Shown in pieces: positions 33,572 to 43,229 of a DNA stretch of 64,000 bases. Location: positions 467,985 to 531,984 of the forward strand of contig JAVKDJ010000002.1 in NCBI GenBank assembly GCA_040222275.1, read 5' to 3'. The position numbers were made by a program, and so were the translations under genes. Every line of letters begins with the position of its first letter. Positions within the stretch are counted from its first letter, which is position 1. Under the pieces are notes generated by a model, which was not told the origin of the DNA, searched no databases, and worked only from the letters and a program-made list of their open reading frames with translations. The stretch comes from CAXBNB01 sp040222275. Lineage in GTDB: Bacteria > Bacteroidota > Bacteroidia > Cytophagales > Cyclobacteriaceae.

Positions 33572-35791
33572 TTGAATACGAGAGCGATTTTATTCATAGC
33601 CCTCTTCCTGGCCAGGGTGGGCCTGGCGCAGGAAAACATCCCTGTGGGGACGTGGCGTTCGCATTTCAACTACGAACGGACCCACCTCGTTGAGTCGGTC
33701 AATGGACAAATTTATTGTGCCAATCAGTATGGCCTTTTCTTTTTCGACCCCACTGACAACAGCCTCAACAAATTGTCAAAAATAAATGGCTTGAGCGATA
33801 TCCGCGTTTCCGCCATGACTTACGACAGTGCCTCCGATATTTTGGCCCTTGGCTATGAAAATGGCAACATCGATATCATCTCGGATGGCCTCATCACAAA
33901 TATTACGAAGATAAAAAACAGGGACATCAGTGATAGCAAAAGGATCAACCACATTACGTTTAGAAATGGATTGGTTTATATTTCCACCAATTTTGGGATT
34001 ATAGTTTTGGAGCCCTCCTCGGGCGAAGTAAAAGAAGCCTATCTGAACCTTGGCCCTGAAGGAGAGTCCACGAAAATCAATGGAGTGGCTTTTAACGGCG
34101 ATAAAATTTATGCTGCCACCAATTCAGGTGTTCTGGAGGGTACCATAGCTTCAAATATAAACTTGCAGGATTTCAACAATTGGGAAAGGTTTGAAGGGTC
34201 GGAGGTATATGACACCCGTATTGTTTCGGTGGCGTTGCTTGGTGGAGAAGTTTTGGCTACTGATGGAGATTTTATTTTTTCTTTTGATGGCACAGGTTGG
34301 TCAGATACAGGTTACAGTGCCGGTGGCCAGGAGATAATCAAATTAAAGAACCAGGGGGCTGTTGTATTGGTGGTTGTTGACGGTGGGGTTCTGTCAGTGG
34401 ATCCATCGGGTGCTGTTATAGATTTCAATATTGAAGCCGGAAGTGTGCCAAAAGACGCAGTTGTGACCAACGGAAACATCCTCTGGTATGCCGATTTTAA
34501 TCAGGGTCTTACCCAATGGACAAACCAGACTGCTACCAGATTGGTGCCCAACGGCATATTTGAGGGGCCTGTGGCTAAACTTCAGCTAGCTGAAGGTCGC
34601 ATACTTGCCCTTCCCTTTTACATGACTTCCCTTTATCAGCCATTGAACAATGGCCTTGGGTATGCACAGTTTGAGCAGGGTAGCTGGCAGGTTTTTTCCA
34701 CCGACGACCTGTCGGGTTTGGATGATATCTCTGCCATTACACCGGATCTGGGCCTGGTTGCTTCTTTTGGGGATGGCATCCTTCGCACGCAAGACCAATT
34801 GGTTTTTGACGAAACAAACAGCCCGTTGACGAAAACGGGGTTTTCTGGTGATGAAATCCTGGTCTCGGGACTAGCGCAGGACAATGACGGCAATACCTGG
34901 GTATCGAATGCGGGCAAAACGCCTTTGCTCAAATTAGATCCGGAAGGAAACTGGGAATCGTTTTCTTTTGGCATCAGTGCCTCAGAGCGCCCTGTAGGTG
35001 TTAAAATAAGCAATTTGGGTAACGTGTGGCTGCCCCTGAGCAGTACATTTTCCGGTGGTATATTGGCCTACGGCCCCCGTACCGATGAGAGGCGGTATAT
35101 TTCTTCCAACGATGGGTTGCCTTCATCCCGGGTTACCGATTTGGAATTTGCGAAAGATGATGAAATATGGATTGGAACTGAAGAGGGATTGGCATTTTTT
35201 CCCTTTTCTTTTGGGGTGATAGCCGATCCATCCATCAGGGCAAGTAAGCCTGTTTTTGAGAATAATTTTCTTTTGGATGGCGAGTACATTTCTGCCATAG
35301 AAATAGACGGAGGCAATAGAAAGTGGGTGGGTACCAAAGATGGCCTATGGCTTTTTGAAGACAGGGCTGACAAAGTGGTGCACCAGTTCAATGTTGACAA
35401 TAGTCCATTGCTGTCCAACAATATCCTGGATTTGAAGGTACATCCGGTTTCGGGCGAACTGTTTATCGCAACGGATATGGGCCTGGTGTCATTTAGAAGC
35501 GATGCAAGCGAGGGAACAGCATTTCACCAGAAGGTTAAGATTTTCCCTAATCCGGTGTTTCCTGGTTTTAATGGCCTGGTTGGCATCAGTGGTCTTGCCA
35601 GTGATGCCATTGTGAAGATTACCAATGTATCTGGCAGGCTTGTGCGGGAGCTGCACGCAGCAGGAGGCTCTACTTCCTGGGATGTGGCCGACTACAACGG
35701 CATGCGCGCCCAGTCTGGGGTTTATCTCGTTTTCAGCAGTTCTGAAGACGGTAAGGAAACATTTGTAGGCAAAATAGCTGTAATCAACTGA
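33572..35791 (+). CDS. porZ: PorZ-like type IX secretion protein with T9SS type A sorting domain
   Basis: The 739-residue product starts at TTG directly after the tdk stop, which gives an ordinary signal peptide (about residues 1-19). The N-terminal propeller opens IPVGTWRSHFNYERTHLVES, a PorZ hallmark. Two-component-regulator-type propeller repeats follow (e.g. DEIWIGTEEGLAFF, KWVGTKDGLWLFE). The end, KIFPNPVFPGFNGLVGISGL, is a type A sorting domain. PorZ belongs to the surface attachment complex that delivers anionic LPS to T9SS cargo. Assignment to PorZ rests on architecture and the N-terminal block. Confidence 0.82.
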   Translation: MNTRAILFIALFLARVGLAQENIPVGTWRSHFNYERTHLVESVNGQIYCANQYGLFFFDPTDNSLNKLSKINGLSDIRVSAMTYDSASDILALGYENGNIDIISDGLITNITKIKNRDISDSKRINHITFRNGLVYISTNFGIIVLEPSSGEVKEAYLNLGPEGESTKINGVAFNGDKIYAATNSGVLEGTIASNINLQDFNNWERFEGSEVYDTRIVSVALLGGEVLATDGDFIFSFDGTGWSDTGYSAGGQEIIKLKNQGAVVLVVVDGGVLSVDPSGAVIDFNIEAGSVPKDAVVTNGNILWYADFNQGLTQWTNQTATRLVPNGIFEGPVAKLQLAEGRILALPFYMTSLYQPLNNGLGYAQFEQGSWQVFSTDDLSGLDDISAITPDLGLVASFGDGILRTQDQLVFDETNSPLTKTGFSGDEILVSGLAQDNDGNTWVSNAGKTPLLKLDPEGNWESFSFGISASERPVGVKISNLGNVWLPLSSTFSGGILAYGPRTDERRYISSNDGLPSSRVTDLEFAKDDEIWIGTEEGLAFFPFSFGVIADPSIRASKPVFENNFLLDGEYISAIEIDGGNRKWVGTKDGLWLFEDRADKVVHQFNVDNSPLLSNNILDLKVHPVSGELFIATDMGLVSFRSDASEGTAFHQKVKIFPNPVFPGFNGLVGISGLASDAIVKITNVSGRLVRELHAAGGSTSWDVADYNGMRAQSGVYLVFSSSEDGKETFVGKIAVIN

Positions 35792-36483
35792 TGCTCCACA
35801 AAACCCGAGGCATAGTACTCAACTATCTCAAATACCGGGACACATCGGTGATAGTGAAAATATACACCGAGGAGTTTGGCCTCCAATCTTACATCATCAA
35901 TGGCATAAGGAGCAAAGCATCAAAAAAAAGCCTTGCCTTGTTGCAGCCACTGTCTCTGCTGGAGTTGGTAGTCTATCGCAAAAAAAACCACAATGGTGGT
36001 ATTTGCAGGTTGTCTGAATACCGGTCAGCCTTTCCGTTCCAGACCATTCCTTTTGACATCAAGAAATCTGCCATAGTCATTTTTATTTCCGAATGGTTTT
36101 CCAAAACTTTGAGCGAAGATGAACCTGACCATTCCGGGCAGTTTTCTTTTTTATTTCAGTCTATTCAGGAATTCGACAGGCTTAAGAACAATTATCAAAA
36201 CTTCCATTTGCAATTGATGGTAAAATCAGCCGCCTATTTTGGTTTTGGTATCCGGTCTGCCCGGACTTTGCTCGATGACGAGAATATTTCACACGGAGAG
36301 ATGGCCCAGGCGGCAGAACAGGCCATATTATTTGGGCATTATCCTTACGACCATCAATTCCAATTGGGCAATAAACTGCGGATGGAAGTCATGGATTTGC
36401 TTATTCACTACTACCAGCGCCATATTGAAAGCTTTGGGCAAATAAAATCGGTAGCTGTGCTAAAAGATGTTTTTCATACCTAG
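35791..36483 (+). CDS. recO: DNA repair protein RecO
   Basis: The 230-residue product starts with the OB-fold block TRGIVLNYLKYRDTSVIVKIYTEE and has the helical C-terminal domain. RecO loads RecA onto SSB-coated gaps with RecF and RecR. Its ATG shares one base with the porZ stop (TGATG), so it is coupled to the upstream genes. No zinc cysteines are seen in the C-terminal part, unlike some RecO proteins. Length is normal. Confidence 0.93.
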   Translation: MLHKTRGIVLNYLKYRDTSVIVKIYTEEFGLQSYIINGIRSKASKKSLALLQPLSLLELVVYRKKNHNGGICRLSEYRSAFPFQTIPFDIKKSAIVIFISEWFSKTLSEDEPDHSGQFSFLFQSIQEFDRLKNNYQNFHLQLMVKSAAYFGFGIRSARTLLDDENISHGEMAQAAEQAILFGHYPYDHQFQLGNKLRMEVMDLLIHYYQRHIESFGQIKSVAVLKDVFHT

Positions 36484-36557
36484 GATTGTCTTTTTAATAC
36501 AGCATACATTAATTTAACACCTTGAAAACCAAATATTACATACAAACTGAAATAACA

Positions 36558-37016
36558 ATGAAAAAAGTATTATTAACATTATTGGCTGGGACTTTTTTGT
36601 TCGCATCATGCGGAAGTAAAAAAAGTACTCAGGAATCAGCTATGAAAGAGGAAAAACCTGCTGTGGAAAAAGTAGCGAAGGAAGAAAAAGGCGTGTTCTT
36701 TAAGCATCCGGCTAATGGGGCGACAGTAGCCAGCCCGGTATTTATAGAAATGGGTGTAAAAGGAATGCAGATCGAGCCTGCTGGCCAGGTAAAAGAAGGT
36801 TTTGGCCATCACCATATATTGATCAACCAGACTGGATGGCCGAAAGGGCAGGTGATACCAGCTAGCGACTCAACAATACATTTTGGAAAAGGGCAAACTG
36901 ATGCGTCACTCGAATTGGAGGCAGGTGAATATACCATAGCGCTGCAATTTGCTGATGGCGTGCACTCGTCTTATGGCGAAGAGATGGCTACTTCCATAAA
37001 GATTACTGTAGAATGA
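36558..37016 (+). CDS. DUF4399 lipoprotein
   Basis: The 152-residue product from ATG 36558 has a lipoprotein signal (LFASC). A lysine/glutamate-rich linker (about 22-48) leads to a DUF4399-type domain (VFFKHPANGATVASPVFIEM, EGFGHHHILIN, GWPKGQVIPASDS). The HHH cluster and the final HSSYG block suggest a metal-binding site, but no activity is established. It is followed by a strong terminator, so it is a single-gene transcript. Confidence 0.85.
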   Translation: MKKVLLTLLAGTFLFASCGSKKSTQESAMKEEKPAVEKVAKEEKGVFFKHPANGATVASPVFIEMGVKGMQIEPAGQVKEGFGHHHILINQTGWPKGQVIPASDSTIHFGKGQTDASLELEAGEYTIALQFADGVHSSYGEEMATSIKITVE

Positions 37017-37043
37017 TTTAATCCTGATTCAGGATTTGTTGCG

Positions 37044-37081
37044 AATAAAGACTTTGATTCTATCAAGGTCTTTATTTTTTT
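37044..37081 (+). terminator. Rho-independent terminator after the DUF4399 gene
   Basis: A 15-pair stem with one G-T pair (AATAAAGACTTTGAT with ATCAAGGTCTTTATT) and a three-base loop is followed by T seven times. A second short palindrome, ATCCTG-ATT-CAGGAT, lies upstream at 37021-37035. Confidence 0.9.
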
Positions 37082-37122
37082 GGGTGATTTGAGTAAATTG
37101 TTCCCCTAACAAACTGAACAAC

Positions 37123-38097
37123 ATGAGCGAAAAACTGTATGACGAAATCCCTTCACTGGATTTGGCCGATTTCACAGGCAATGACCCAATAAAGAAAAAG
37201 AAATTTGTTGACGACCTGGGCCAGGCATATCACAGCATTGGTTTTGTGGCTATAAAAAACCATGGCCTGACCGATGATCTGGTGGCCAGGCTGTATGAGG
37301 TGAACAAAAAGTTTTTTTCTCTCCCGGATGCAGTTAAAAAGAAATATGAAGACCCAGCCAATTTTGGGCAAAGGGGATACATAGGCAAGGGTAAAGAGCA
37401 TGCCAAAGGCAGGACTACTGCCGACCTGAAAGAGTTTTACCATGTAGGGCAGGAAGTCACAGATGGTGACCCAATCAAGAATGAGTACCCCGACAACATC
37501 TGGCCAGACCAGGAGTTGCCAGAGTACAAAAACATTGCCCTGGAGGTGTACCAGACTATCGAGAAAGCCGGGCAACAAATGCTAAAAGCCATTGCTTTGT
37601 ACCTTGGTTTGGAAGAGGGTTATTTCGATGACAAAGTGCACAACGGCAACAGTATATTGAGGCCGATACACTACTTTCCGATAAACAACCCCGATGAAAT
37701 CCCTGATGACGCAGTAAGGGCAGCCGAACATGGCGACATCAACCTGATCACTCTCCTGATGGGTGCTAGTGCCGATGGCCTGCAGGTGCTCAGAAAAGAT
37801 GGCAAATGGATACCCATCACCGCATTGCCAGACCAGCTTGTAGTAAATGTAGGCGATATGCTGGAGCGCCATACCAACAACAAACTGAAATCTACCATAC
37901 ACAGGGTGGTGAACCCACCCAGGGAATTGCTGGGCACGTCCCGCTACTCAATACCTTTTTTCATGCACCCCAGATCTGATATGGATATTTCCTGTCTGGC
38001 GGCCTGCATTGATGAAGACCACCCAAAGGCGTATGACGACATTACAGCAGGTGAGTTCCTAAATCAAAGACTTGCCGAAATAGGCCTGAAGAAGTAA
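37123..38097 (+). CDS. isopenicillin N synthase-family non-haem iron oxygenase
   Basis: The 324-residue product has the N-terminal DIOX_N block IPSLDLADFTG and SIGFVAIKNHGLTDD. The iron site is HxD (AAEHGDINLITLL) plus a distal His (KSTIHRVVNP). The co-substrate Arg-Ser pair is in SRYSIPFF. It should use 2-oxoglutarate and O2; the substrate is not predictable. It is followed by a chromate transporter with a one-base overlap (TAATG), a pairing with no obvious biochemical reason. Confidence 0.9.
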   Translation: MSEKLYDEIPSLDLADFTGNDPIKKKKFVDDLGQAYHSIGFVAIKNHGLTDDLVARLYEVNKKFFSLPDAVKKKYEDPANFGQRGYIGKGKEHAKGRTTADLKEFYHVGQEVTDGDPIKNEYPDNIWPDQELPEYKNIALEVYQTIEKAGQQMLKAIALYLGLEEGYFDDKVHNGNSILRPIHYFPINNPDEIPDDAVRAAEHGDINLITLLMGASADGLQVLRKDGKWIPITALPDQLVVNVGDMLERHTNNKLKSTIHRVVNPPRELLGTSRYSIPFFMHPRSDMDISCLAACIDEDHPKAYDDITAGEFLNQRLAEIGLKK

Positions 38098-39272
38098 TGT
38101 TTAAAAAGGTAAGGTATTATATATTTTTAAAGGATGTCCTGATCCTTACTATTTCCGCTTTTGGTGGGCCCCAGGCGCATTTTGCCATGTTGCTTGACCT
38201 GATGGTGAAAAAGAGGGGGTACCTCAACGAACAGGAGCTCATTGAGCTTCATGCATTATGCCAGATACTTCCAGGCCCTACCTCCACCCAAACGCTGACG
38301 GCCATAGGTTTTAAAATCGGGGGGCCTTCGTTGGCTTATCTTACCCTGCTGGTATGGCTTATTCCTGCATTTGTAATTATGACCACAGCGGGGATAGCCA
38401 TTTCGGTAATCGACAAGAGCGAAATATCCCTTGATTTTACAAAATATGTCCACCCAATCGCAGTGGGTATTGTGGGCTACTCGGCGTTTACCATTATCAA
38501 GAAGGTCGTCAAAGGGCCTTTGGCGATATTCCTGATGGTAGCATCGGCTTTTATTTCGCTCTACATCCAGACACCTTATGTGTTCCCTGTATTGTTGATC
38601 ATTGGTGGGGGGGTAACAGCCTTCAATTTTAAAAAACAACCGGTAGAAGAAAAAGGACAACTTCACATCAAATGGGCTAACTTTTTCCTCTGGGGAGGGG
38701 TTTTTCTCTTTGCAGCGGCACTGGGAGGGCTTACCAATTCATTGACCATTCGGATTTTTGAGAATTTTTACAGAAATGGCAGCCTCATTTTTGGAGGCGG
38801 ACAGGTACTCGTGCCATTGTTGTACACCGAGTTTGTAGAATTTAAGAACTATCTGACCTCTGAGGAGTTTCTGTCAGGGTTTGCCTTGGTACAAGCCATA
38901 CCAGGCCCAATATTTTCATTCAGCGCATTCGTTGGGGCGATCTCTTTGAAAGAATACGGGCTTTACTCTCAAATAATTGGTGCAGCCATGGCAGCCCTGG
39001 GTGTATTCCTGCCAGGTACATTTCTGATTTTCTTTGTTATCAGGTTTTGGGAGGAATTGAAAAAATACAGGATCATAAGGGCGTCAATAGACGGTATCAG
39101 TGCTGTAAGTTCGGGCATGATACTGGCAGCTACCTTTTTACTTTTCGCCCCATTACAGGACCAGCCCATCAACTACTTCATAATGCCAGCCACATTTTTG
39201 ATCCTCGTATTTACCAGAATGAGTACGCCTATTATGATACTTATTGGATTGGCAGCAGGGTTTATTTTGTAG
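38097..39272 (+). CDS. chrA: ChrA-family chromate transporter
   Basis: The 391-residue membrane protein consists of two homologous CHR halves with about ten membrane helices. The first half shows AFGGPQAHFAMLLDLMVKK and LCQILPGPTSTQ; the second shows FGGGQVLVPLLYTEF and LVQAIPGPIFSFS. ChrA proteins export chromate, and some may move sulfate. It is coupled to the upstream oxygenase gene by a TAATG overlap. The transported ion cannot be read from sequence. Confidence 0.88.
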   Translation: MFKKVRYYIFLKDVLILTISAFGGPQAHFAMLLDLMVKKRGYLNEQELIELHALCQILPGPTSTQTLTAIGFKIGGPSLAYLTLLVWLIPAFVIMTTAGIAISVIDKSEISLDFTKYVHPIAVGIVGYSAFTIIKKVVKGPLAIFLMVASAFISLYIQTPYVFPVLLIIGGGVTAFNFKKQPVEEKGQLHIKWANFFLWGGVFLFAAALGGLTNSLTIRIFENFYRNGSLIFGGGQVLVPLLYTEFVEFKNYLTSEEFLSGFALVQAIPGPIFSFSAFVGAISLKEYGLYSQIIGAAMAALGVFLPGTFLIFFVIRFWEELKKYRIIRASIDGISAVSSGMILAATFLLFAPLQDQPINYFIMPATFLILVFTRMSTPIMILIGLAAGFIL

Positions 39273-39290
39273 GTATGTTATATAACGGTA

Positions 39291-40580
39291 TTAAGGTTTG
39301 TTGATCAGGGGAATCAGGTCTTGCCCTATGTCTTTTCTATAATTCATTTGATCCCATGAGATCTGACCCAATGCCGAATAAGACCCGTTCAGCGCATCTT
39401 CAATAGACGAGCCTAGGCCTGTCGCTGCTATTACCCTGCCGCCATTGGTCAATACCTGGCCATTATTTTCTTTTGTGCCAGCGTGGAACACCGTGGCACC
39501 ATCAGTTTTTTCCAAACCGGAGATCACTTTGCCCTTTTCGTAGGAGCCGGGGTACCCACCAGCCACAGCAACAACAGTGGTAGCGGTCTGATTGGAGGTT
39601 TTCAGGTTGAATTTGTTCAGGGTCTTGTTGGCTGTAGCTGTAAACAGCTCTACCAAGTCAGATTCTATCCTTGGCATTATGGCCTGGGTTTCTGGATCAC
39701 CCATTCGCACATTGTACTCGATTACGAATGGCTCCCCACCAATATTCATCAGGCCTATGAAGATGAAACCCACATAGTCCATGCCTTCCTCTTTTAGCCC
39801 CCTCACGGTAGGTTTTATCACTTTTTCATCAACCTTTGAAAGGAATTCGCTACCTGCAAATGGAACCGGGGAAACGGCACCCATACCACCTGTGTTTGAC
39901 CCGGTATCCTTTTCGCCTATTCTTTTATAATCCTTTGCCTCCGGCAATACCTGATAATTTTCACCATCGGTAAGCACGAAAACAGAGAGTTCAATACCAT
40001 CCAGGTATTCCTCTATGAGTACTTTTTGGCTGGCTTTTCCAAACTGCCCGTCAAGCATGGTTTTGAGTGCAGTTTTTGCCTCTGCTAACTCTGGGCTTAT
40101 GATCACTCCCTTGCCTGCTGCCAGACCATCAGCCTTTAGCACGTATGGAGATGGTAGGGTATCAAGGAAAGATAAGCCTTCTTCGAGGTTGTCTTTGGTG
40201 ACAGTGAGTGCCCTTGCTGTAGGCACGCCATATTTTTGCATGAAAGCCTTGGAAAAATCTTTGCTGCCCTCAAGTCTGGCACCCAGCTGGTCCGGACCGA
40301 TAAAGGCCAGTTTGTCCAACATGCCCTCACCCTTAAAGTAGTCCCTGATACCAAGTACCAAAGGGGCTTCCGGGCCAACTACCACCATGTCTATTTTGTA
40401 GTCTTCTACCAGGCTTTTTACAGCTCCGAAATCGTTGATGTCAACGGCAATGTTTTGGGCAATGCTGGAGGTGCCTGCATTTCCAGGCGCCACATACAAA
40501 TGGTTTACTTTGTCACTTTGGGCTATTTTCCAGGCCAGCGCATGTTCTCTTCCACCAGAACCTAAAACAAGGATATTCAT
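39291..40580 (-). CDS. purD: phosphoribosylamine-glycine ligase (GAR synthetase)
   Basis: The 429-residue ATP-grasp enzyme opens NILVLGSGGREHALAWKI. It contains VVGPEAPLV, the P-loop-like VLKADGLAAGKGV, a GGMGAVSP block and VEYNVRMGDPETQ with the metal-binding acidic residues. It joins glycine to phosphoribosylamine in purine synthesis. Length is normal. It is a single gene with a TATTTTTG box 24 bases before its ATG. Confidence 0.97.
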   Translation of the reverse strand: MNILVLGSGGREHALAWKIAQSDKVNHLYVAPGNAGTSSIAQNIAVDINDFGAVKSLVEDYKIDMVVVGPEAPLVLGIRDYFKGEGMLDKLAFIGPDQLGARLEGSKDFSKAFMQKYGVPTARALTVTKDNLEEGLSFLDTLPSPYVLKADGLAAGKGVIISPELAEAKTALKTMLDGQFGKASQKVLIEEYLDGIELSVFVLTDGENYQVLPEAKDYKRIGEKDTGSNTGGMGAVSPVPFAGSEFLSKVDEKVIKPTVRGLKEEGMDYVGFIFIGLMNIGGEPFVIEYNVRMGDPETQAIMPRIESDLVELFTATANKTLNKFNLKTSNQTATTVVAVAGGYPGSYEKGKVISGLEKTDGATVFHAGTKENNGQVLTNGGRVIAATGLGSSIEDALNGSYSALGQISWDQMNYRKDIGQDLIPLINKP

Positions 40581-40603
40581 AAATCGATATTTTGTTAAGT
40601 CGG

Positions 40604-40611
40604 CAAAAATA
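40604..40611 (-). promoter_or_regulatory. -7 box TATTTTTG before purD
   Basis: This exact TAnnTTTG match on the minus strand lies about 24 bases before the purD ATG. The -33 region shows no TTTG. The form TAnTTTTGC is shared with the purH and purM upstream regions. Confidence 0.45.
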
Positions 40612-40788
40612 GGGACTCTTGACTATTCACCTAGGCCAAACTCCGATAAGATTTTCCAAAATGCTTTTTTTCATAGGCAAAATGGCACTATCACATTCCA
40701 CCTTATCAAAATAGGTAGTGCGCAACAACAGCTAGCCCTGGAGGAATTTTTGGCTGATGGTCAGTTTAGAGGTTAATCCTAAGCCGGA

Positions 40789-42987
40789 TCAATTGGCATA
40801 CTCCGACATGAATTTGATGCGCATAAGCCGCACTTCATCTTCGGTGTAGTCGTCAAACTCTAATTCGTCCATGGCCACTTCTATATCATCGGTTTTTGCG
40901 GTGAGGAAATAGTCGTACAAGTCATCTTGCCGCTCTTCGTCCATGATCTGGTCTATATAGTAATCCAGGTTCAGCTTGGTGCCCGAATAGCAGATATTTT
41001 CTATTTCGGTGATGATGTCATCATAAGACACATTTTTTGCTTCTGCTATTTCTTCCAAATCTACTTTTTTATCGATCTGTTGAATGATAAAAATTTTGAT
41101 TTTCGATTTGTTTACAGCAGACTTGATAACTACTTCGGTAGCAGTTTCTATGTCGTTTTCGTCGATGTAATTCTCGATAAGCTCCAAAAATGGCTTGCCA
41201 AACTTCATCACTTTTCCCATACCTACACCATTCACCTGGGCGAGATCCTGTTTGGTGGTAGGGTAGGTGGTGGCCATCTCTTCCAGGGAAGGATCCTGAA
41301 AAATCACATAGGGAGGCAGGTTTTTCTGTTTAGCTACTTTTTTTCTAAGTGCCTTGAGCATGTCGAACAGCCCCTCATCGTAAGCTTTGGCCACATTGTT
41401 GGAAGAAAAATCATCATCATCACCTCCATCTACAGTATAGTCCTTGTCTTTGGACAATTCTATCGGAAAGGGCTTTTGCATATAGTCTATGCCTTTTTCA
41501 GATAATTTTAGCACCCCAAGGTTATCGATATCTTTCTTCAGTAATTCATTGAGCAAGGTCTGTCGCACTACAGACCTCCAGAATACTTCCGTTTCCTCAT
41601 GGCCTTTTTTGAATACCTCAAGTTTGTTGTGGTCATAGCTTTTGACATACTGGCTTTCCACCCCCCTGATTACGTTCACCAAATGCCCAATGTCGAACCT
41701 TTCGTCGGTTTGTTGTGCAGTTTTCAGAACCAGCTCAATATACTTCTGTCCATCAAATTTTGCTTTCGGATGATCGCAATTGTCGCACATGCCCTGGTCG
41801 AGACATTCAGACCCGGTATATTCTTCGCCAAAATAGTGCAACAACTGCACCCTTCTGCAAACGGAAGATTCAGCATATGCCGACATTTCTTCCAGAAGCA
41901 GCTTGGCGTTTTCCCTTTCGGTTACTGGTTTGTCTTTATTGAATTTTTCAAGTTTTACTATATCGTCCAGGCTATAGAACATAACGCACTTGCCTTCCAG
42001 GCCATCCCTTCCGGCCCTTCCGGTCTCCTGGTAGTATCCTTCGAGCGATTTTGGGGTGTCATAATGAATGACAAATCGCACATCCGGCTTGTCTATGCCC
42101 ATGCCAAAGGCGATGGTGGCCACAATGACATCCACATCTTCATTTAGGAAGTCGTCCTGGTTTTTCATTCGAACTGCAGCGTCCAGCCCAGCATGATAGG
42201 GAGCGGCTTTCACATCGTTCACCCGTAGAAATTCCGCTATTTCTACCACCTTCTTCCTGCTCAGGCAGTAGATAATGCCAGATTTACCTTTGTGCTCCTT
42301 CACGAATTTGATCAGCTGCTTTTTGACCTGCACTTTAGGACGTACTTCGTAGTATAGATTGCTTCGGTTGAAGGAAGATTTGAATACATCTGCGTCCTCC
42401 ATATTTAGGTTTTTCTGGATATCCAATTGCACCTTGGGAGTGGCCGTGGCGGTCAATGCAATTATAGGGATATCACCTAACTGGGCTATTATGGACTTTA
42501 TCCTTCTGTACTCTGGCCTGAAATCGTGTCCCCATTCGGAGATACAGTGAGCCTCGTCTATAGCAGTGAAGGAAATGTTGGCTTCTTTTAAAAACTCAAC
42601 GTTTTCTTCCTTGGTAAGCGACTCGGGTGCCACATACAGCAATTTCACTTCACCAGCGAGGGTTTCTTCTTTTACCCTCTTGATTTCGGCACGTGAAAGT
42701 GTGGAATTCAAAAATTGTGCGTTGATCCCAAAGGCATTCATTTGATCAACCTGGTTTTTCATAAGGGCTATCAATGGGGAGATCACTATGGCAGTGCCAT
42801 TGCTTATGATGGCAGGTAGTTGGTAGCATAGTGATTTACCAGCACCGGTAGGCATCAAAACGAATGTATTCTTGCCACTTAGTATGTTTTTGATAATATT
42901 TTCCTGCGTGCCTCTAAAGCCACTGAAGCCGAAAACCTCTTTTAGTTTGTCTTTTAATTCTTCCTCCTGACTTACAACCATTCTCAT
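40789..42987 (-). CDS. recQ: ATP-dependent DNA helicase RecQ
   Basis: The 732-residue product has superfamily-2 helicase motifs (MPTGAGKSLCYQLPA, AIDEAHCISEWGHDFR, and QETGRAGRDG in motif VI). The RQC zinc cysteines are in CRRVQLLHYFGE...CLDQGMCDNC. An HRDC domain (LAQVNGVGMGKVMKFG) is followed by a C-terminal extension of about 100 acidic residues. It unwinds DNA in recombination and repair. ATG 42987 or the ATG two codons later are both possible. It is transcribed divergently from the mannose-1-phosphate guanylyltransferase gene. Confidence 0.95.
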   Translation of the reverse strand: MRMVVSQEEELKDKLKEVFGFSGFRGTQENIIKNILSGKNTFVLMPTGAGKSLCYQLPAIISNGTAIVISPLIALMKNQVDQMNAFGINAQFLNSTLSRAEIKRVKEETLAGEVKLLYVAPESLTKEENVEFLKEANISFTAIDEAHCISEWGHDFRPEYRRIKSIIAQLGDIPIIALTATATPKVQLDIQKNLNMEDADVFKSSFNRSNLYYEVRPKVQVKKQLIKFVKEHKGKSGIIYCLSRKKVVEIAEFLRVNDVKAAPYHAGLDAAVRMKNQDDFLNEDVDVIVATIAFGMGIDKPDVRFVIHYDTPKSLEGYYQETGRAGRDGLEGKCVMFYSLDDIVKLEKFNKDKPVTERENAKLLLEEMSAYAESSVCRRVQLLHYFGEEYTGSECLDQGMCDNCDHPKAKFDGQKYIELVLKTAQQTDERFDIGHLVNVIRGVESQYVKSYDHNKLEVFKKGHEETEVFWRSVVRQTLLNELLKKDIDNLGVLKLSEKGIDYMQKPFPIELSKDKDYTVDGGDDDDFSSNNVAKAYDEGLFDMLKALRKKVAKQKNLPPYVIFQDPSLEEMATTYPTTKQDLAQVNGVGMGKVMKFGKPFLELIENYIDENDIETATEVVIKSAVNKSKIKIFIIQQIDKKVDLEEIAEAKNVSYDDIITEIENICYSGTKLNLDYYIDQIMDEERQDDLYDYFLTAKTDDIEVAMDELEFDDYTEDEVRLMRIKFMSEYAN

Positions 42988-43198
42988 AACTAGTTAAAAT
43001 TCGGATATTGAATATAACAAAAAATAAAAATAAAACTGACTTAATACTCAAATAAACTCTGGCTGTTCAACACTTTATAAAAAAAGTGATATTCACATAT
43101 TTGAATTGCCCAATTTAGGGCAGTTTCATTCTAACCAAAGAGAATAAATTATTCATTATTTAAGCAGTGGATAACTTAAGTGATCTGGTCAATCCTTC

Positions 43199-43206
43199 TA
43201 TATTTG
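43199..43206 (+). promoter_or_regulatory. -7 box TATATTTG before the GDP-mannose gene
   Basis: This exact TAnnTTTG match lies 23 bases before the ATG at 43230. The -33 region has TTAAG about 19 bases upstream, which is only a partial match. Confidence 0.5.
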
Positions 43207-43229
43207 CGCAGCAATAAATACAAAATCTA

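Noticed and set aside
37021..37081. Considered a riboswitch or attenuator before the oxygenase gene because of stacked palindromes
   Set aside because: The long stem with seven T is an ordinary terminator of the preceding gene; no aptamer-like conserved core is visible.
40435..40776. Plus-strand 113-codon reading frame between and over purD
   Set aside because: Its first part is antisense to purD, and the rest (tail SAQQQLALEEFLADGQFRG) has no promoter or recognisable domain. A gene remnant is possible but not supported.
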